DNA of 64,000 nucleotides from Oligosphaera ethanolica (GCF_030814695.1 NZ_JAUSVL010000001.1:1958227-2022226), one strand, 5' to 3'; positions 27,686-37,169 are shown, counted from the first letter of the stretch. Notes: generated by a model from the letters alone, not told the origin. Numbers and translations: made by a program.

Positions 27686-27733
27686 TGGCTCTATTTAGTG
27701 TGCTTCAATAGCAAAACACACTATATATGCCGT
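27686..27733 (-). promoter_or_regulatory. Pair of candidate NrdR boxes upstream of nrdD
   Basis: Against the known 16-mer ACACWATATATWGTGT, 27718-27733 matches at 13 positions (ACACTATATAT then GCCGT) and 27686-27701 at about 11 (ending TTTAGTGT). The two sites start exactly 32 bases apart, three helical turns, which is the spacing reported for NrdR operators. Confidence 0.5.
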
Positions 27734-28130
27734 GCAACCACCCGCAAACCACGTTTCTCGCTTTTTCTGCACTTTTTTTCCATCACGTCCTAACATCGTC
27801 AAAATCAAAGAATTACGGAACTGCTTTTTAAGAATGAATCTGCAACTAGGGGTGGATTTGCCCGTTCTGCCACCTGTCAAGCCACCGCAGGCGATTTCTT
27901 TAACACTACCGCTAGTGCCGCTTGCGACCGCTAACGCTAGCCCTTTGCCTCCACGCGCCCGGAATAGCCGGTCTGCGGTTAACGACAGCATCTAGCCAGA
28001 TGCCGCCGCCATGCCTTGATTTGTGCGATCTCTTGCGTTATTATTGACTTATGTTGTTTAGCCGGCTTTGGTAACGGCCATGACGGCTTTGCGGTCCCAT
28101 TCACAACCCAAGAATTTCGGGAGGAAAATC
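27734..28130. other. Gap without a supported gene
   Basis: About 400 bases between the nrd operators and the first pseudopilin. It has no convincing coding frame, no strong palindrome and no member of the window's repeat families. The last 15 bases hold the GGGAGGA ribosome site of the pseudopilin. Confidence 0.5.
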
Positions 28131-28811
28131 ATGAAACGCATTCTGTCCTTCACCCTGATTGAGCTCTTGGTTGTCATCGCCATCATCGCCATTCTGGCGG
28201 CCATGCTGTTGCCAGCGCTGTCCAAAGCGCGGGAAAAGGCACGGCAGATCTCCTGTACGTCGAACCTGAAACAAATATCCACGGCGCACACGATGTACAG
28301 TGATGACAACGGCGGCACCAATGTCCCCCAGCGCTACGGCAGCAACGACTCCACCCAGGCGTCCTACGCCGTCGCCGGCTCCTGGCGGGTCGGTCTCAAG
28401 GACTACGTTGGCGACCTAAAAGTCTACAACTGCCCCTCCTACACCACCAAGTACACCACGCACGCTTACGCCGGCCAAATGACCGGCTTGGAACTGGGCG
28501 CCCAAGGCGGCTACAGCGTCACCGTCACCCACTGGACTGGCGGCGCCCCCACCCCGCTCGTCAGCCAAAAGCAGTCCTCCATCGTCAGCCCCTCCACCGC
28601 CGCGATGTTCCTGGAATACTCCGGCTATGAATTTTCGCTGGGCACCGCCGGCAGCAACGACCCGCAGGGCCCCCGCACCGACACTCACTCCATCCGTCAC
28701 AGCAACGCCAGCAACTATGGCTTCCTGGACGGCCATGTCGCCAGTCTCCCGCAAAAGACCCTGCAATGCTCCGCCAGCTACTGCCCCTGGAGCGCCGAAG
28801 GCAAACACTAA
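28131..28811 (+). CDS. Type II secretion-like pseudopilin (prepilin-type N-terminus, H-X9-DG-like)
   Basis: A membrane-anchored, periplasm-facing pseudopilin of 226 residues. ATG 28131 follows GGGAGGA. The prepilin peptidase site is S6/F7TLIE11, followed by a ~20-residue hydrophobic helix ([16 protein letters not shown]). The rest resembles the expanded Lentisphaerota/Planctomycetota pseudopilins, with [19 protein letters not shown] after the helix and a C-terminal [15 protein letters not shown] segment (the H-x-DG motif). Hundreds of such paralogues occur in some Lentisphaerota genomes. Function beyond pseudopilin-like export or cell envelope roles is unknown. Confidence 0.9.
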   Translation: MKRILSFTLIELLVVIAIIAILAAMLLPALSKAREKARQISCTSNLKQISTAHTMYSDDNGGTNVPQRYGSNDSTQASYAVAGSWRVGLKDYVGDLKVYNCPSYTTKYTTHAYAGQMTGLELGAQGGYSVTVTHWTGGAPTPLVSQKQSSIVSPSTAAMFLEYSGYEFSLGTAGSNDPQGPRTDTHSIRHSNASNYGFLDGHVASLPQKTLQCSASYCPWSAEGKH

Positions 28812-28976
28812 GCATTGAAGAACGCAATTATTGACACAAATGTCCACATTTTTGCCACAAACGTCCATTGTTATTTCGCTTCATTAGAACCATAGTCTTA
28901 TTATATGGTGGCATTGTATTAGGAATTCCTGCTTGCGAGAAGTAAGAATCTGGGAATTAACAAACAAGGACTGACC

Positions 28977-29732
28977 ATGAAACATCGGACTTTCACCCTG
29001 ATTGAGTTGCTGGTCGTCATCGCCATCATCGCCATTCTGGCGGCCATGCTGCTGCCGGCGCTGGCCAAAGCGCGGGAGAAAGCCCGCGCCATCAGCTGCA
29101 CCAACAACCTCAAACAGATCATCTTGGCCAACGCCATGTACACCAACGACAGCGACGACGCGCTGATTTCCTGCTGCGAGGCCCGCGGCGGCACCAACTA
29201 CACCTTCCGCTATCTGCTGGCAAGCGGCAAGTACCTCGACAGCCCCTCCAGCTTCATCTGCCCCAACGACACCAAGACCGGATAAACCTTCAACACGTCC
29301 CATACCTCCCCCTGCTCCTACGGCCTCAACAATGTCAATCGCCTGCATGCCTATCTGACCACCGTCACCGTCGGCCTCAAACTCCACGACGTGGTGTACC
29401 CGTCGTCAGCCATGATCTTCGGCGATCTCGGCTACCTGGCCAGTTCCAGCACCATGCCGCGCCACACCGCCATCGGCTGGGAGGCCGGTGGCACCTCCAA
29501 CTACGGCTATATGCGCATGCCCTACACCTACAACCGTGGCAACAGCAATACCTGGTATGCGGACTCGTGGTACAACACCACCAGCACCGACCCGTGGCTC
29601 TTCTTCCCACGCCATAGCGACACTGGTAACTACGCCTGCTACGACGGCCACTGCGGCAATGTCAAACAACTCACCGTTTGGACCGCAAACCCCCAAAAAG
29701 ACCCCGTCGGCTGCTTCTACGCCGCACAGTAA
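28977..29732 (+). pseudogene. Second pseudopilin gene interrupted by an in-frame TAA
   Basis: ATG 28977 begins a protein nearly identical at its N-terminus to the neighbouring pseudopilin ([20 protein letters not shown]). TAA at 29283-29285 stops it after 102 residues. The same frame continues without another stop to TAA at 29730, encoding TFNTSHTSPCSYGLNN through FPRHSDTGNYACYDGH, the expected C-terminal H-x-DG-like region. Together they make one ~250-residue pseudopilin. The stop is thus a nonsense mutation, a sequencing error, or a read-through codon. TAA and TAG serve as normal stops elsewhere in the window, so a recoded genetic code is unlikely. Confidence 0.85.
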
Positions 29733-29754
29733 TTCCGCCAGAGACGAATTAGCG

Positions 29755-30082
29755 GTCTTTTTCGCGGACGGAGCCGACGCAGCCAACCGATATTCTTTCT
29801 CGTTTTCGCGGACCGATCGGACGGATCGGACCGATCGTCTTTCTTGTTTTCGCGTACGCAGCCGAGCGATCTTCTTTCTGACCGATGACGTCTCGCGGCC
29901 GTGGAGTGGGCGTCTCGCCCACTCCGACAAGACGGCTCATTAATCCGTCCTCGTCATCCACGCCGACCGTACCCGGCCCATCTCCCCCACCGCACGAGCC
30001 GTGCGCACAGCGGCTGGAAGCCGCTGCTACTCTGGGCCCGCTATGACTCCGCTGCCGCAAAGGTCGGCGGAAATCAAGGTCC
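29755..30082. repeat. Degenerate GATC/TTTTCGCG repeat and palindrome
   Basis: Positions 29760-29885 contain three spaced TTTTCGCG motifs (reverse complement of CGCGAAAA) around GGACCGATCGGACGGATCGG, a short inverted member of the GATC array family. A perfect hairpin GGAGTGGGCG/CGCCCACTCC lies near 29905-29930. No gene is supported in 29733-30269. Confidence 0.6.
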
Positions 30083-30160
30083 AATGGCTGGGCGGCGGCG
30101 GGCCGTGGGTTTCCTGCAAATTGTCCCAGCGGAGCGCCGGGTTGTACACTGACCGATTAC
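30083..30160. repeat. Orphan right end of a MITE-family element
   Basis: This segment (GGCGGCGGGCCGTGGGTTTC through TGACCGATTAC) is repeated almost exactly at 37918-37995, where it forms the right end of an inserted element. The terminal 11 bases equal the terminal inverted repeat of the MITE at 50819-51118. No left end is found upstream, so this copy appears truncated. Confidence 0.65.
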
Positions 30161-30269
30161 GCTGAAATGACCTTTTTCACCACGCACGCCTTCTCCTTTG
30201 TGGCTTTTCGGCATTATGTTCACGACTCTGCGTTTTGTCGCCCTGGCCGATCTGCAAAGGAGATTCCCC

Positions 30270-33200
30270 ATGCTCATTCATCGTGTTGTTGGTTTACTGA
30301 CCAGCCTGTGCCTCATCGTGTCCGTTTACGCCGCTGCTTCCACGACGGTGCTGTTTGCGCCTGGTGAGACCATGCCGCGCGTGGGCTTCCCACCCGTACG
30401 TCCGGGTAAGGCCGAGCTGGCCGAGTACGACGGCCGCAAAGCCATCCGTTGTTCCTGGGACGCCAAAGAAAGCGAGTGGTACGAATTCAGCTTCCAGGGG
30501 ACTTACACCCTGCCGGACATCTATGTCGGCGAAATCGTCGTTGAGCTCTGGCAGCCCGCCGACTGCAAAGCCGAGGCGTTCAATCTGCGCCTGGCTGACC
30601 GCGACGGCGAAACCACGCAATTCACCATGCTGCTCGACCGTGCGCAAAGCGGCTGGCAGAGCTATTCGTTCGAGCTCGACACTGCCAAGAAGATGCCCGG
30701 CAGCTGGGGCAAAGAAGACACCCTTAACAAACACTTCGATCTGCCCATCCGGGTAGCGGGCGTGTCCATCCGTTTTGCGGACAAAGAGTCCGCCGGCGAG
30801 ATCGGCCTGGGCGCGGTGCGGCTGAAGAGCATTCTCGCCCAGCCGTCGGTAGAGCTCATCACCGGCACTCCCATACACATTCTGCGGCCGGGAGACGAAG
30901 CGCAGCTGGCGCTGGCCATCAGCAATCCCGGCCTGGGCGTCCTGCCCATCAGCGGCCGCTATGTCATCAGCGATGCCTGGCAAGCCACCCTTCACGACCA
31001 GCCTTTCAGCCTGCCGTTGCCGGCCGGTCGTAGTGTGTCGCTGCCCTTGCCGGTGCCGACGAAACGGGGCGTGTACTACGTCGATATCACCCTCAATGAC
31101 AGCCGCCAAGAGCTCAGCCGCCGCGTCAGCTACAGCTATATGACGCCCGCCGGACCCACCACCGAGCAGCCCAGGGGCTTCCTCTTCGGCGTGCAGTCGC
31201 ACTCTTGGCGCTATCCCGTCGCCGATCAAAAACTGGAAGCGCAAGCCATGGCGCTGTGCGGCGCCAAAATCCGGCGCTGCAGCTCGACTTGGGCGCAGAT
31301 ACAACCCAAGGCCGATGACGAACGGAATTTCGCCGTCTTCGGCGATCTCCTCGCTATCTATGAGCAGCAGGGCCTGGACTCACAGGTGTGCTTCCTCAAC
31401 TATCCCTCCTGGGCGCGCGATCCCAACTGGCAGCCAGCCAATCCCGACTACGCCAACCGCTTCGGCAGCCGCGGCGTCGCCATGCTCGATCTCAAGCACT
31501 ATGGCGACTTCGTCCACGCCTTCATGACGCAATTCCGCCATCGCGTCACCTACGTCGAAAGCTGGAATGAACCCGACCTGCTCAGCTTCGCCAATTTCTC
31601 CGTCGAGGACTACATCGCCATCATGAAAGTCTTTTACGAGTCCGTCAAGAAGGCCTCCCCGGAAGCGCGGGTGCTGACAGGCGGTTACACGGCATTGAAG
31701 CTGCCCTACCCGGAGCGCTCAAGCCACCCGGACCACATGGCGCTGAGCATGGCCGAAGCAAAGGGCTTTTACGAGATTCACGCCTTTCACGGCCACGGCT
31801 CCCACGCCCGCTACATCCCGCAGATCATTGGCCTGCGCGAACTCCATCGCCAGCTCGGGCTGGACATCCCTTGGTGGGCCAATGAGACCGCCGTGTCAGC
31901 CATCAACATCGGCGAGCTGGCCCAGGCCGAAACGCTCTTCAAAAAGCTCCTCTTCAGCTGGGCGCAGGGCGCCATGGGCTACAACTGGTACGATCTGCGC
32001 AATGACGGCTATGACCCGAAGGAAAATGAGCACAACTTCGGACTGATCACCAAGGACTTCTATCCCAAGCAGGCCTACGCCGCTTACAACGCTCTGGTGA
32101 CGCTCTACCGCGAAGCGCAGTACCTGCGCGAATACACGGCGCCGGAGGGCATGCAGGCGTATCTCTTCCAGGCCGCCAATGGCGACTATCTCATCCCCAC
32201 CTGGTGCATCGATTTCAAAGGCGAAGAGCGGCTGCTGACTCTCAGCGGCATCAACGGTAGCGTCCACGCCGTCGATATCTTCGGCAATGAAACGGCCATC
32301 GCCAGCGACCAGGGCCTGGCGTTTGTCGTCGCCGGTAAGGCGCCCACGACCATCCGCGTCAGCGGCCAGCAACAACAACCCGAGCTCGTCAGCAATATCA
32401 TCACCGCGCCGCAGGATATCAGCGTGCATCCCCGCCGGGACGGCACCTTCGCCCTGTCGCTTCACAACCCGACCGCCGGGCCGCTACAAGCTACCGTCAG
32501 CGTCCGCAGCGACAACGGCTACGCCATCACGCCAGCGGAACTCGCCGTCGACATCGCCGCCGGCACCACCCGGCAAATCGACTTCAGCGCCCCAGCAGCC
32601 GCTGCAGCCCCAGCAGCCCAGGCAGCAGCTCCCGCAGCCGCGCCCGCGCCGCCACAGGCGGAAATCACCGTCGCCCTCGGCGAGAAACTCCGGCAGCAGT
32701 TCAGCGTGCCTCTGCGCTACCTGACTGTGATCGGCAAGGACCTACCGGAGCAGCCCACTTTCGTCCTCAAGGACAGCGCGCAGCTGCACAGCACGGTCGT
32801 CAACGAGCCCGGCAGCAGCCATCTCTTCTGGAAAGGCCCCGCCGACCTCAGCGCCGCTATCCGCCTGGCCTGCAAAGACGGCATCCTCACTGCGCAGGTC
32901 GGGGTGACCGATGACAAGCATTCGCAGCCCTTCACGGGCCGCGATGCCTGGAAAGGCGACAACGTACAGCTGGCCATCGCCACGCCCGGCCAGGACGGGA
33001 TGTGGGAAATCGGCCTCACCCGCCTCGCTGACGGCCAAAGCGAGGTCACGGCCTGGGCGGCCTTCAAGGGCGTCGATATGGCTGCGGCCCTGGCCCAAAT
33101 CATCCTCACGACCACCCGCGATGATGAGCGCACGACCACTACCTACACCGTGGCAATGCCCCTCGCCGCGCTCGGCATCGACGCGGCTGCCGCCCGTCAA

Positions 33201-33329
33201 GGCATCGCCATCAATGTCCTCATCAATGACAACGACGAAGGCAGCCGCGAAAGCTTCCTGGTCATCGCCCCCGGCCTCGGCCGCGGCGACAACAACAGCA
33301 GCCGTTATCCCGTCATCTGCTGCGAATAA
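30270..33329 (+). CDS. Large secreted clan GH-A glycosidase with C-terminal CBM9-like domain
   Basis: 1019 residues; ATG 30270 behind AAAGGAG. Signal peptide ~1-22. A beta-sandwich (~25-290) precedes a TIM barrel (~300-640) resembling GH39. The acid/base is E434 in SWNEPDLL and the probable nucleophile is E539 in WWANETAVS. Ig-like domains follow (~640-770). An Ala/Pro-rich linker (~770-800) connects to a C-terminal domain with FTGRDAWKGDNVQLAI and GMWEIGL, the pattern of CBM9-type xylan/cellulose-binding modules. The likely substrate is plant or algal glycan; the precise family is not certain. Confidence 0.8.
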   Translation: MLIHRVVGLLTSLCLIVSVYAAASTTVLFAPGETMPRVGFPPVRPGKAELAEYDGRKAIRCSWDAKESEWYEFSFQGTYTLPDIYVGEIVVELWQPADCKAEAFNLRLADRDGETTQFTMLLDRAQSGWQSYSFELDTAKKMPGSWGKEDTLNKHFDLPIRVAGVSIRFADKESAGEIGLGAVRLKSILAQPSVELITGTPIHILRPGDEAQLALAISNPGLGVLPISGRYVISDAWQATLHDQPFSLPLPAGRSVSLPLPVPTKRGVYYVDITLNDSRQELSRRVSYSYMTPAGPTTEQPRGFLFGVQSHSWRYPVADQKLEAQAMALCGAKIRRCSSTWAQIQPKADDERNFAVFGDLLAIYEQQGLDSQVCFLNYPSWARDPNWQPANPDYANRFGSRGVAMLDLKHYGDFVHAFMTQFRHRVTYVESWNEPDLLSFANFSVEDYIAIMKVFYESVKKASPEARVLTGGYTALKLPYPERSSHPDHMALSMAEAKGFYEIHAFHGHGSHARYIPQIIGLRELHRQLGLDIPWWANETAVSAINIGELAQAETLFKKLLFSWAQGAMGYNWYDLRNDGYDPKENEHNFGLITKDFYPKQAYAAYNALVTLYREAQYLREYTAPEGMQAYLFQAANGDYLIPTWCIDFKGEERLLTLSGINGSVHAVDIFGNETAIASDQGLAFVVAGKAPTTIRVSGQQQQPELVSNIITAPQDISVHPRRDGTFALSLHNPTAGPLQATVSVRSDNGYAITPAELAVDIAAGTTRQIDFSAPAAAAAPAAQAAAPAAAPAPPQAEITVALGEKLRQQFSVPLRYLTVIGKDLPEQPTFVLKDSAQLHSTVVNEPGSSHLFWKGPADLSAAIRLACKDGILTAQVGVTDDKHSQPFTGRDAWKGDNVQLAIATPGQDGMWEIGLTRLADGQSEVTAWAAFKGVDMAAALAQIILTTTRDDERTTTTYTVAMPLAALGIDAAAARQGIAINVLINDNDEGSRESFLVIAPGLGRGDNNSSRYPVICCE

Positions 33330-33379
33330 TTATCATCTACCGCCATCCCCGGACAACTGCTTGTGGGCACCGCAAGCAC

Positions 33380-33610
33380 TCACGGCATGGGACAGGTGGC
33401 AGCGACGAGCAGAATGATGAAAATCGGGATGCCAATGAGGAAGCCAATCATCCAGATGGCGCCGGCGCGGGTGCCCAGATTCAGAGTCCAGCCCATCCAG
33501 GGGATTTGCTTGGGCACCCAGGTGCGCGTGTCCTTCTTGCTGAAATAGAGTCCAACGGACCAATTGTCCGGGTTCTGCCATTCCGCCTGGTTGATCTCTT
33601 GCTGATTCAT
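33380..33610 (-). CDS. Small DUF5808-type membrane protein
   Basis: 76 residues; ATG 33610 is preceded by GGGAGTG. The first 45 residues (PDNWSVGLYFSKKDTRTWVP, then WTLNLGTRAG) match the DUF5808 pattern of 'W-x-G-x-x-Y-x-x-x-D-x-R-x-x-V-P-K' followed by G-W-T-L-N. One hydrophobic segment (IWMIGFLIGIPIFIILLVA) lies near the C-terminus. It begins only ten bases after the stop of the sulfatase upstream, so it is probably in the same transcript. Function unknown. Confidence 0.75.
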   Translation of the reverse strand: MNQQEINQAEWQNPDNWSVGLYFSKKDTRTWVPKQIPWMGWTLNLGTRAGAIWMIGFLIGIPIFIILLVAATCPMP

Positions 33611-33620
33611 GGTCCACTCC

Positions 33621-35054
33621 CTATTGAGCGGCGTTGTTACCGGCACCAGCCCAAGCCTGCGATGACATTGGACGGCGGCCGGTTTGCAGTTCACCGTTGG
33701 CCACATAGCCTTCGGCGCGGTCGCTGAGCTTGGCAATCAGGCGCCGGCGCCACTCGGCCAGGCGCGCGGGTTGCTCTTTGCTCAGATCGTGGCATTCGTC
33801 GGGATCGTCGTCGAGATTGAAGAGCAGCTCGCGACCGTTTTGCGAGAACCAGCAGTATTTCTCGTGGCCATCGCAGAGCCAGTGATTCGACCATTCGGCG
33901 TTGGGGTGCTCGCCGTGTATGGGCTCCTGCCGCCGCGTGGCCGCGAGCAGGCTTTGCCCGTCCAGCTGCGCCGGCGGGGTGATGCCGCAGACTTCGCAGA
34001 CCGTTGGGAAGAGGTCCCGCAGCTCCGCCAGGCGTGCATCGGTCACCCCGACGCGGCCTTGCCGCATGGATTTTGGCAGACGCACAATCAGCGGCACGCC
34101 GCTGCTGCCTTCAAAAGGCACCGACTTGCGCACAAGATTGTGATCATAGAGCATGTCGCCGTGGTCGGCAACAACCATAATCAAGGTCTCATCCCACACA
34201 TTCCGATCAGATAATTCGATGAAGAGCCGGTTCAGCTCGTAGTCAATCTGCGAGATTAGCGCGTGATAGGCTTTGCGTGCCCGCTCCCGGAATGGCCTGT
34301 CCGTCGGCACGGGATTTTCCGCCTGCCCGTGGGGCAGCTCGTGCTCGACCCAGTCGCCACGCAGCGGCTCCGGAAAGTCCACGTCGGCATACATGTCGAA
34401 ATAGGTCTGTGGCGGATCCAACGGCGAATGCGGCCGGTGATAGGACACTTTGAGGAAAAATGGCTTGGTGGGATCCCGACGCCGCAGGAAGTTGATGCTT
34501 TCGCTGGTGACCCAGCTGGTCGGGTGCCAGCGTTCATCCCACGGCCAGCAGCGGCTGGCGTAGCCATTGCAGCCGGGGCCAACGTCGCAGATGTCCGCCG
34601 CCGGTCCCAGACGCTCGCGCAGCCAGGGCAGGTAGTCGTCGTAATCGGCGGCGTTGCGGTACTGGCGGCGCTTGTCATGCAGGAAGCCATCGTGGAGCAC
34701 GACATGGTGAAAGCCAATGAGGTTTCTGGCCGGCTCGACATGCATTTTCCCCACGCATTGGGTGTGATAACCGGAGTTGGCCAGGACGCCCGGCAAGGTC
34801 ACGGGATAGTGCCATTCGGGGCGTGAATCATAGCCCGTGAAGCCGTGGTTGATGTGCTCCATACCGGTCCACATGGTCGCCCGTGCCGCTATGCAGGACG
34901 GACAGGCCGAATAGGCTCGCGTGAAGTTGACGCCCTCACGCGCCAGCTGGTCCAGATGCGGCGTGTGCGCGGCGCAGGCATGGCCATTGACCCCCAAGGC
35001 GCTGCGGCGCATCTGATCAATCACTATCATCACGACGTTCGGTCTGCTGTCCAT
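33621..35054 (-). CDS. Type I sulfatase (arylsulfatase family)
   Basis: Hydrolyses sulfate esters, most likely on sulfated polysaccharides. 477 residues; ATG 35054 (MDSRPNVVM) follows AGAGGAAG. The formylglycine motif is C54-I-A-A-R58 in PSCIAARATMWTG, a C-x-A-x-R variant of the usual C-x-P-x-R, with Cys as the residue to be oxidised. The metal site starts at DQMRRSALG, and VVADHGDMLYDHNL is the second metal-binding motif. No signal peptide is evident at the chosen start, so location is uncertain. Co-directional with a second sulfatase 80 bases upstream. Confidence 0.92.
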   Translation of the reverse strand: MDSRPNVVMIVIDQMRRSALGVNGHACAAHTPHLDQLAREGVNFTRAYSACPSCIAARATMWTGMEHINHGFTGYDSRPEWHYPVTLPGVLANSGYHTQCVGKMHVEPARNLIGFHHVVLHDGFLHDKRRQYRNAADYDDYLPWLRERLGPAADICDVGPGCNGYASRCWPWDERWHPTSWVTSESINFLRRRDPTKPFFLKVSYHRPHSPLDPPQTYFDMYADVDFPEPLRGDWVEHELPHGQAENPVPTDRPFRERARKAYHALISQIDYELNRLFIELSDRNVWDETLIMVVADHGDMLYDHNLVRKSVPFEGSSGVPLIVRLPKSMRQGRVGVTDARLAELRDLFPTVCEVCGITPPAQLDGQSLLAATRRQEPIHGEHPNAEWSNHWLCDGHEKYCWFSQNGRELLFNLDDDPDECHDLSKEQPARLAEWRRRLIAKLSDRAEGYVANGELQTGRRPMSSQAWAGAGNNAAQ

Positions 35055-35134
35055 GCTCTTCCTCTGCTGCTGAAGTTCATGCTGGGGAAAATAATGCGGG
35101 GTGGGCCGACTGCCTGGCCCCGATTCCGCGCCAC

Positions 35135-36487
35135 TCACTGTTCGGGCTGCTCCCAGTTGCCATTCTGGGGCTCAAGGTCGTCCTGGCGGTTGAGACGACT
35201 ACCCACCGGGGCCTTGACGGGGCCGGCCAACAGCGGGTCCTTCGTGGCAACCATCCACGCCTGCAGGCGCTGACGCATGTCAGCCAACACCGCTGCATAG
35301 GACGCTTCTCCTACGACCGAGTGGCAGGTCAGCGGGTCGTAGTAGAGGTCAAACAGCTGCTCCTCGGGGATGCGCGGACGCGCCCCCAAGTCGGCTTCAT
35401 GTCGCAGAAAACGCTTGTTAAGACCATCGTCAATATTCGGCAGGACAACGCGCTCGTAGCCGTCGTAGCGCCGCACATAGCGGTAGCGCTTGCTGCGGAC
35501 AGTGCGCTGGACGTCCCGCGCGGCATGGAAGTTGATCTCGGCAAAGAGGTCGTCGTGCAATTCGCGGTCCTCGCCGCACAGTAACGGCATGAGCGAACGG
35601 CCGCGCAGTTCATGTTGGGGGCGCGGCAAGCCGATCCATTCGCAGAGCGTGGGGTAGACGTCCATATGCGACACCAGCGCGTTGCTGACGACGCCCGCGG
35701 GCATGCCCGGCATGCGCAGCATCAGCATGATGCCGCAACCGGCGTCGTTGAGATTGCATTTCATCCACGGAAAAGCCGGTCCGTGGTCAGTGGTGACGAT
35801 GACCAGAGTGTCGTCGGCCAGGCCCTGCTCCGCAAGCGTCGTCAGGACCTGCCCAAAACAGCGATCGACATGGCGGGCCATGATACAGAATGCCGCCCAG
35901 TCGCGGCGACAGTCGTCATTGTCCAATATTGGCAGCGGTGCCCGCAGGTAATTGGCGTCAAGATCCGCATCGGGCTCTTCCGGAAAGGGCCGGTGCGTGG
36001 AGAATAGACCCAGCGAGATGAAAAAAGGCCGGTCCTGAGCCTGGCGCAGTATGTCGCAGACGCGATCGGCGTGGGCGCTGTCGCGCGCCATGAAGCGCCG
36101 GCCGGGGTCGGCTATAGTCTGATCCGCTGGCGCCTGGATGTTCTCCTCATAACCCAGCGTTGCGGGCTTGTCGTTAGTTTCGTGCTGAATTCCGGCCAAG
36201 ACCGTACGATAGCCGTTGCTGCGCAGGTAGTTGGCCAGATGCTTGCCGGGGTCGTTGAGTCCAAAACCCCGGTGGGCGAGGCCAAGCATGCCGCATTCAT
36301 GCGGCACCTGGCCGGTCAGCAGCGCCGCCCGGGCGGGCGAACAGGTCGGCCCGCAGTCAAATGCCTGCCGGAACAACGCGCCCTGACGGGCGAACGCGGC
36401 CAGGTGCGGGGTCTCCACAGCATAACCGTAAGGCTGGATGCAACGACCGGTGTCATGCGTGTGCAAAAGCAGAACGTTCTTTTTCAT
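35135..36487 (-). CDS. Type I sulfatase (second of a pair)
   Basis: 450 residues; ATG 36487 (MKKNVLLL) has AGGAAG ten bases upstream. The formylglycine motif is C49-S-P-A-R53 in PTCSPARAALLTG, the classical form. Metal ligands are in HTHDTGRC near the N-terminus (Asp12) and in VTTDHGPAFPW. GLFSTHRPFP is a typical substrate-pocket segment. It resembles the heparan N-sulfatase-like/iduronate-sulfatase groups in order of motifs, but substrate cannot be assigned. It is probably the first gene of a three-gene leftward unit (sulfatase, sulfatase, DUF5808). Confidence 0.92.
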   Translation of the reverse strand: MKKNVLLLHTHDTGRCIQPYGYAVETPHLAAFARQGALFRQAFDCGPTCSPARAALLTGQVPHECGMLGLAHRGFGLNDPGKHLANYLRSNGYRTVLAGIQHETNDKPATLGYEENIQAPADQTIADPGRRFMARDSAHADRVCDILRQAQDRPFFISLGLFSTHRPFPEEPDADLDANYLRAPLPILDNDDCRRDWAAFCIMARHVDRCFGQVLTTLAEQGLADDTLVIVTTDHGPAFPWMKCNLNDAGCGIMLMLRMPGMPAGVVSNALVSHMDVYPTLCEWIGLPRPQHELRGRSLMPLLCGEDRELHDDLFAEINFHAARDVQRTVRSKRYRYVRRYDGYERVVLPNIDDGLNKRFLRHEADLGARPRIPEEQLFDLYYDPLTCHSVVGEASYAAVLADMRQRLQAWMVATKDPLLAGPVKAPVGSRLNRQDDLEPQNGNWEQPEQ

Positions 36488-36692
36488 AGCTAATGTCTTC
36501 CTGGGATATAAGGGGAGTGGCATGCGACATTGAGAGTGGTGACGCATTGGCGTAGCGTACTGCATTTTGCTGTTTTTGGCAAGAGGTCCACTAACAAACA
36601 GCAGTGGACGCATAATCCGGAGCAAAAAAAAAAACAGCCGAGCTGTTCGACAGCCAGGCTGGTTTTGTGATTTCTATCTGTTGGCGCCCGAA

Positions 36693-37169
36693 TTAGCGGC
36701 GGCGGGAATTGACGGCATCATTTTCGCCCTCGGCAGCGAGGAAGAAGGGGCATTTCTTCGGGTTGTCACAGCAAGCACGATAGGCCGTATTAAGATCGAC
36801 GTAACGATAGGGCATGCTCAAACCATTCTGTTTGGCGACTTTGAGACCGAAATTCTTCAAGGCGCCGCAGTCACCGGCAATGCCGTCGTATTCAGGAATC
36901 AAGTTGCCATCTGGGCCCATCTGGGTGGACATGATGCGCTTGATCTCAAACTTCGGTGCATAACGGCAGGTAATGTGCTTGTTCAGCAGGCCAATGATTT
37001 CCGCAGGAGCAACGTCCTTTGCCCACTCAGGGGTTTCAGCAGACCGGCCTTCATAGACCTGACGATTGCGAGGACGAGACACCGTCGTGTTGTTGGTATT
37101 CTGATTAACAGGTTTGGGGGCAACGGGTTTCTTCCCAAAAAGGCCGAGTAGCGAATCCAAAAACGACAT
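36693..37169 (-). CDS. Hypothetical protein with C-terminal cysteine cluster
   Basis: 158 residues; ATG 37169 (MSFLDSLLGLFGKK) with AGGTGAGAG before it. An N-terminal amphipathic helix is followed by a Pro/Asn/Thr-rich stretch (~15-40) and a compact domain ~45-150. This contains CRYAPKFEIKRIM, GDCGALKNFG and a CCDNPKKCP cluster, which suggests a metal or disulfide site. I do not recognise a family. Codon use and ribosome site support a real gene. It lies beside the tandem MITE insertion, 205 bases from the sulfatase start. Confidence 0.6.
   Translation of the reverse strand: MSFLDSLLGLFGKKPVAPKPVNQNTNNTTVSRPRNRQVYEGRSAETPEWAKDVAPAEIIGLLNKHITCRYAPKFEIKRIMSTQMGPDGNLIPEYDGIAGDCGALKNFGLKVAKQNGLSMPYRYVDLNTAYRACCDNPKKCPFFLAAEGENDAVNSRRR

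Noticed and set aside
28977..29732. Alternative genetic code reading TAA/TAG as sense
   Set aside because: TAA, TAG and TGA all end well-defined genes in the window (adhE, acyl-CoA dehydrogenase, transglycosylase).
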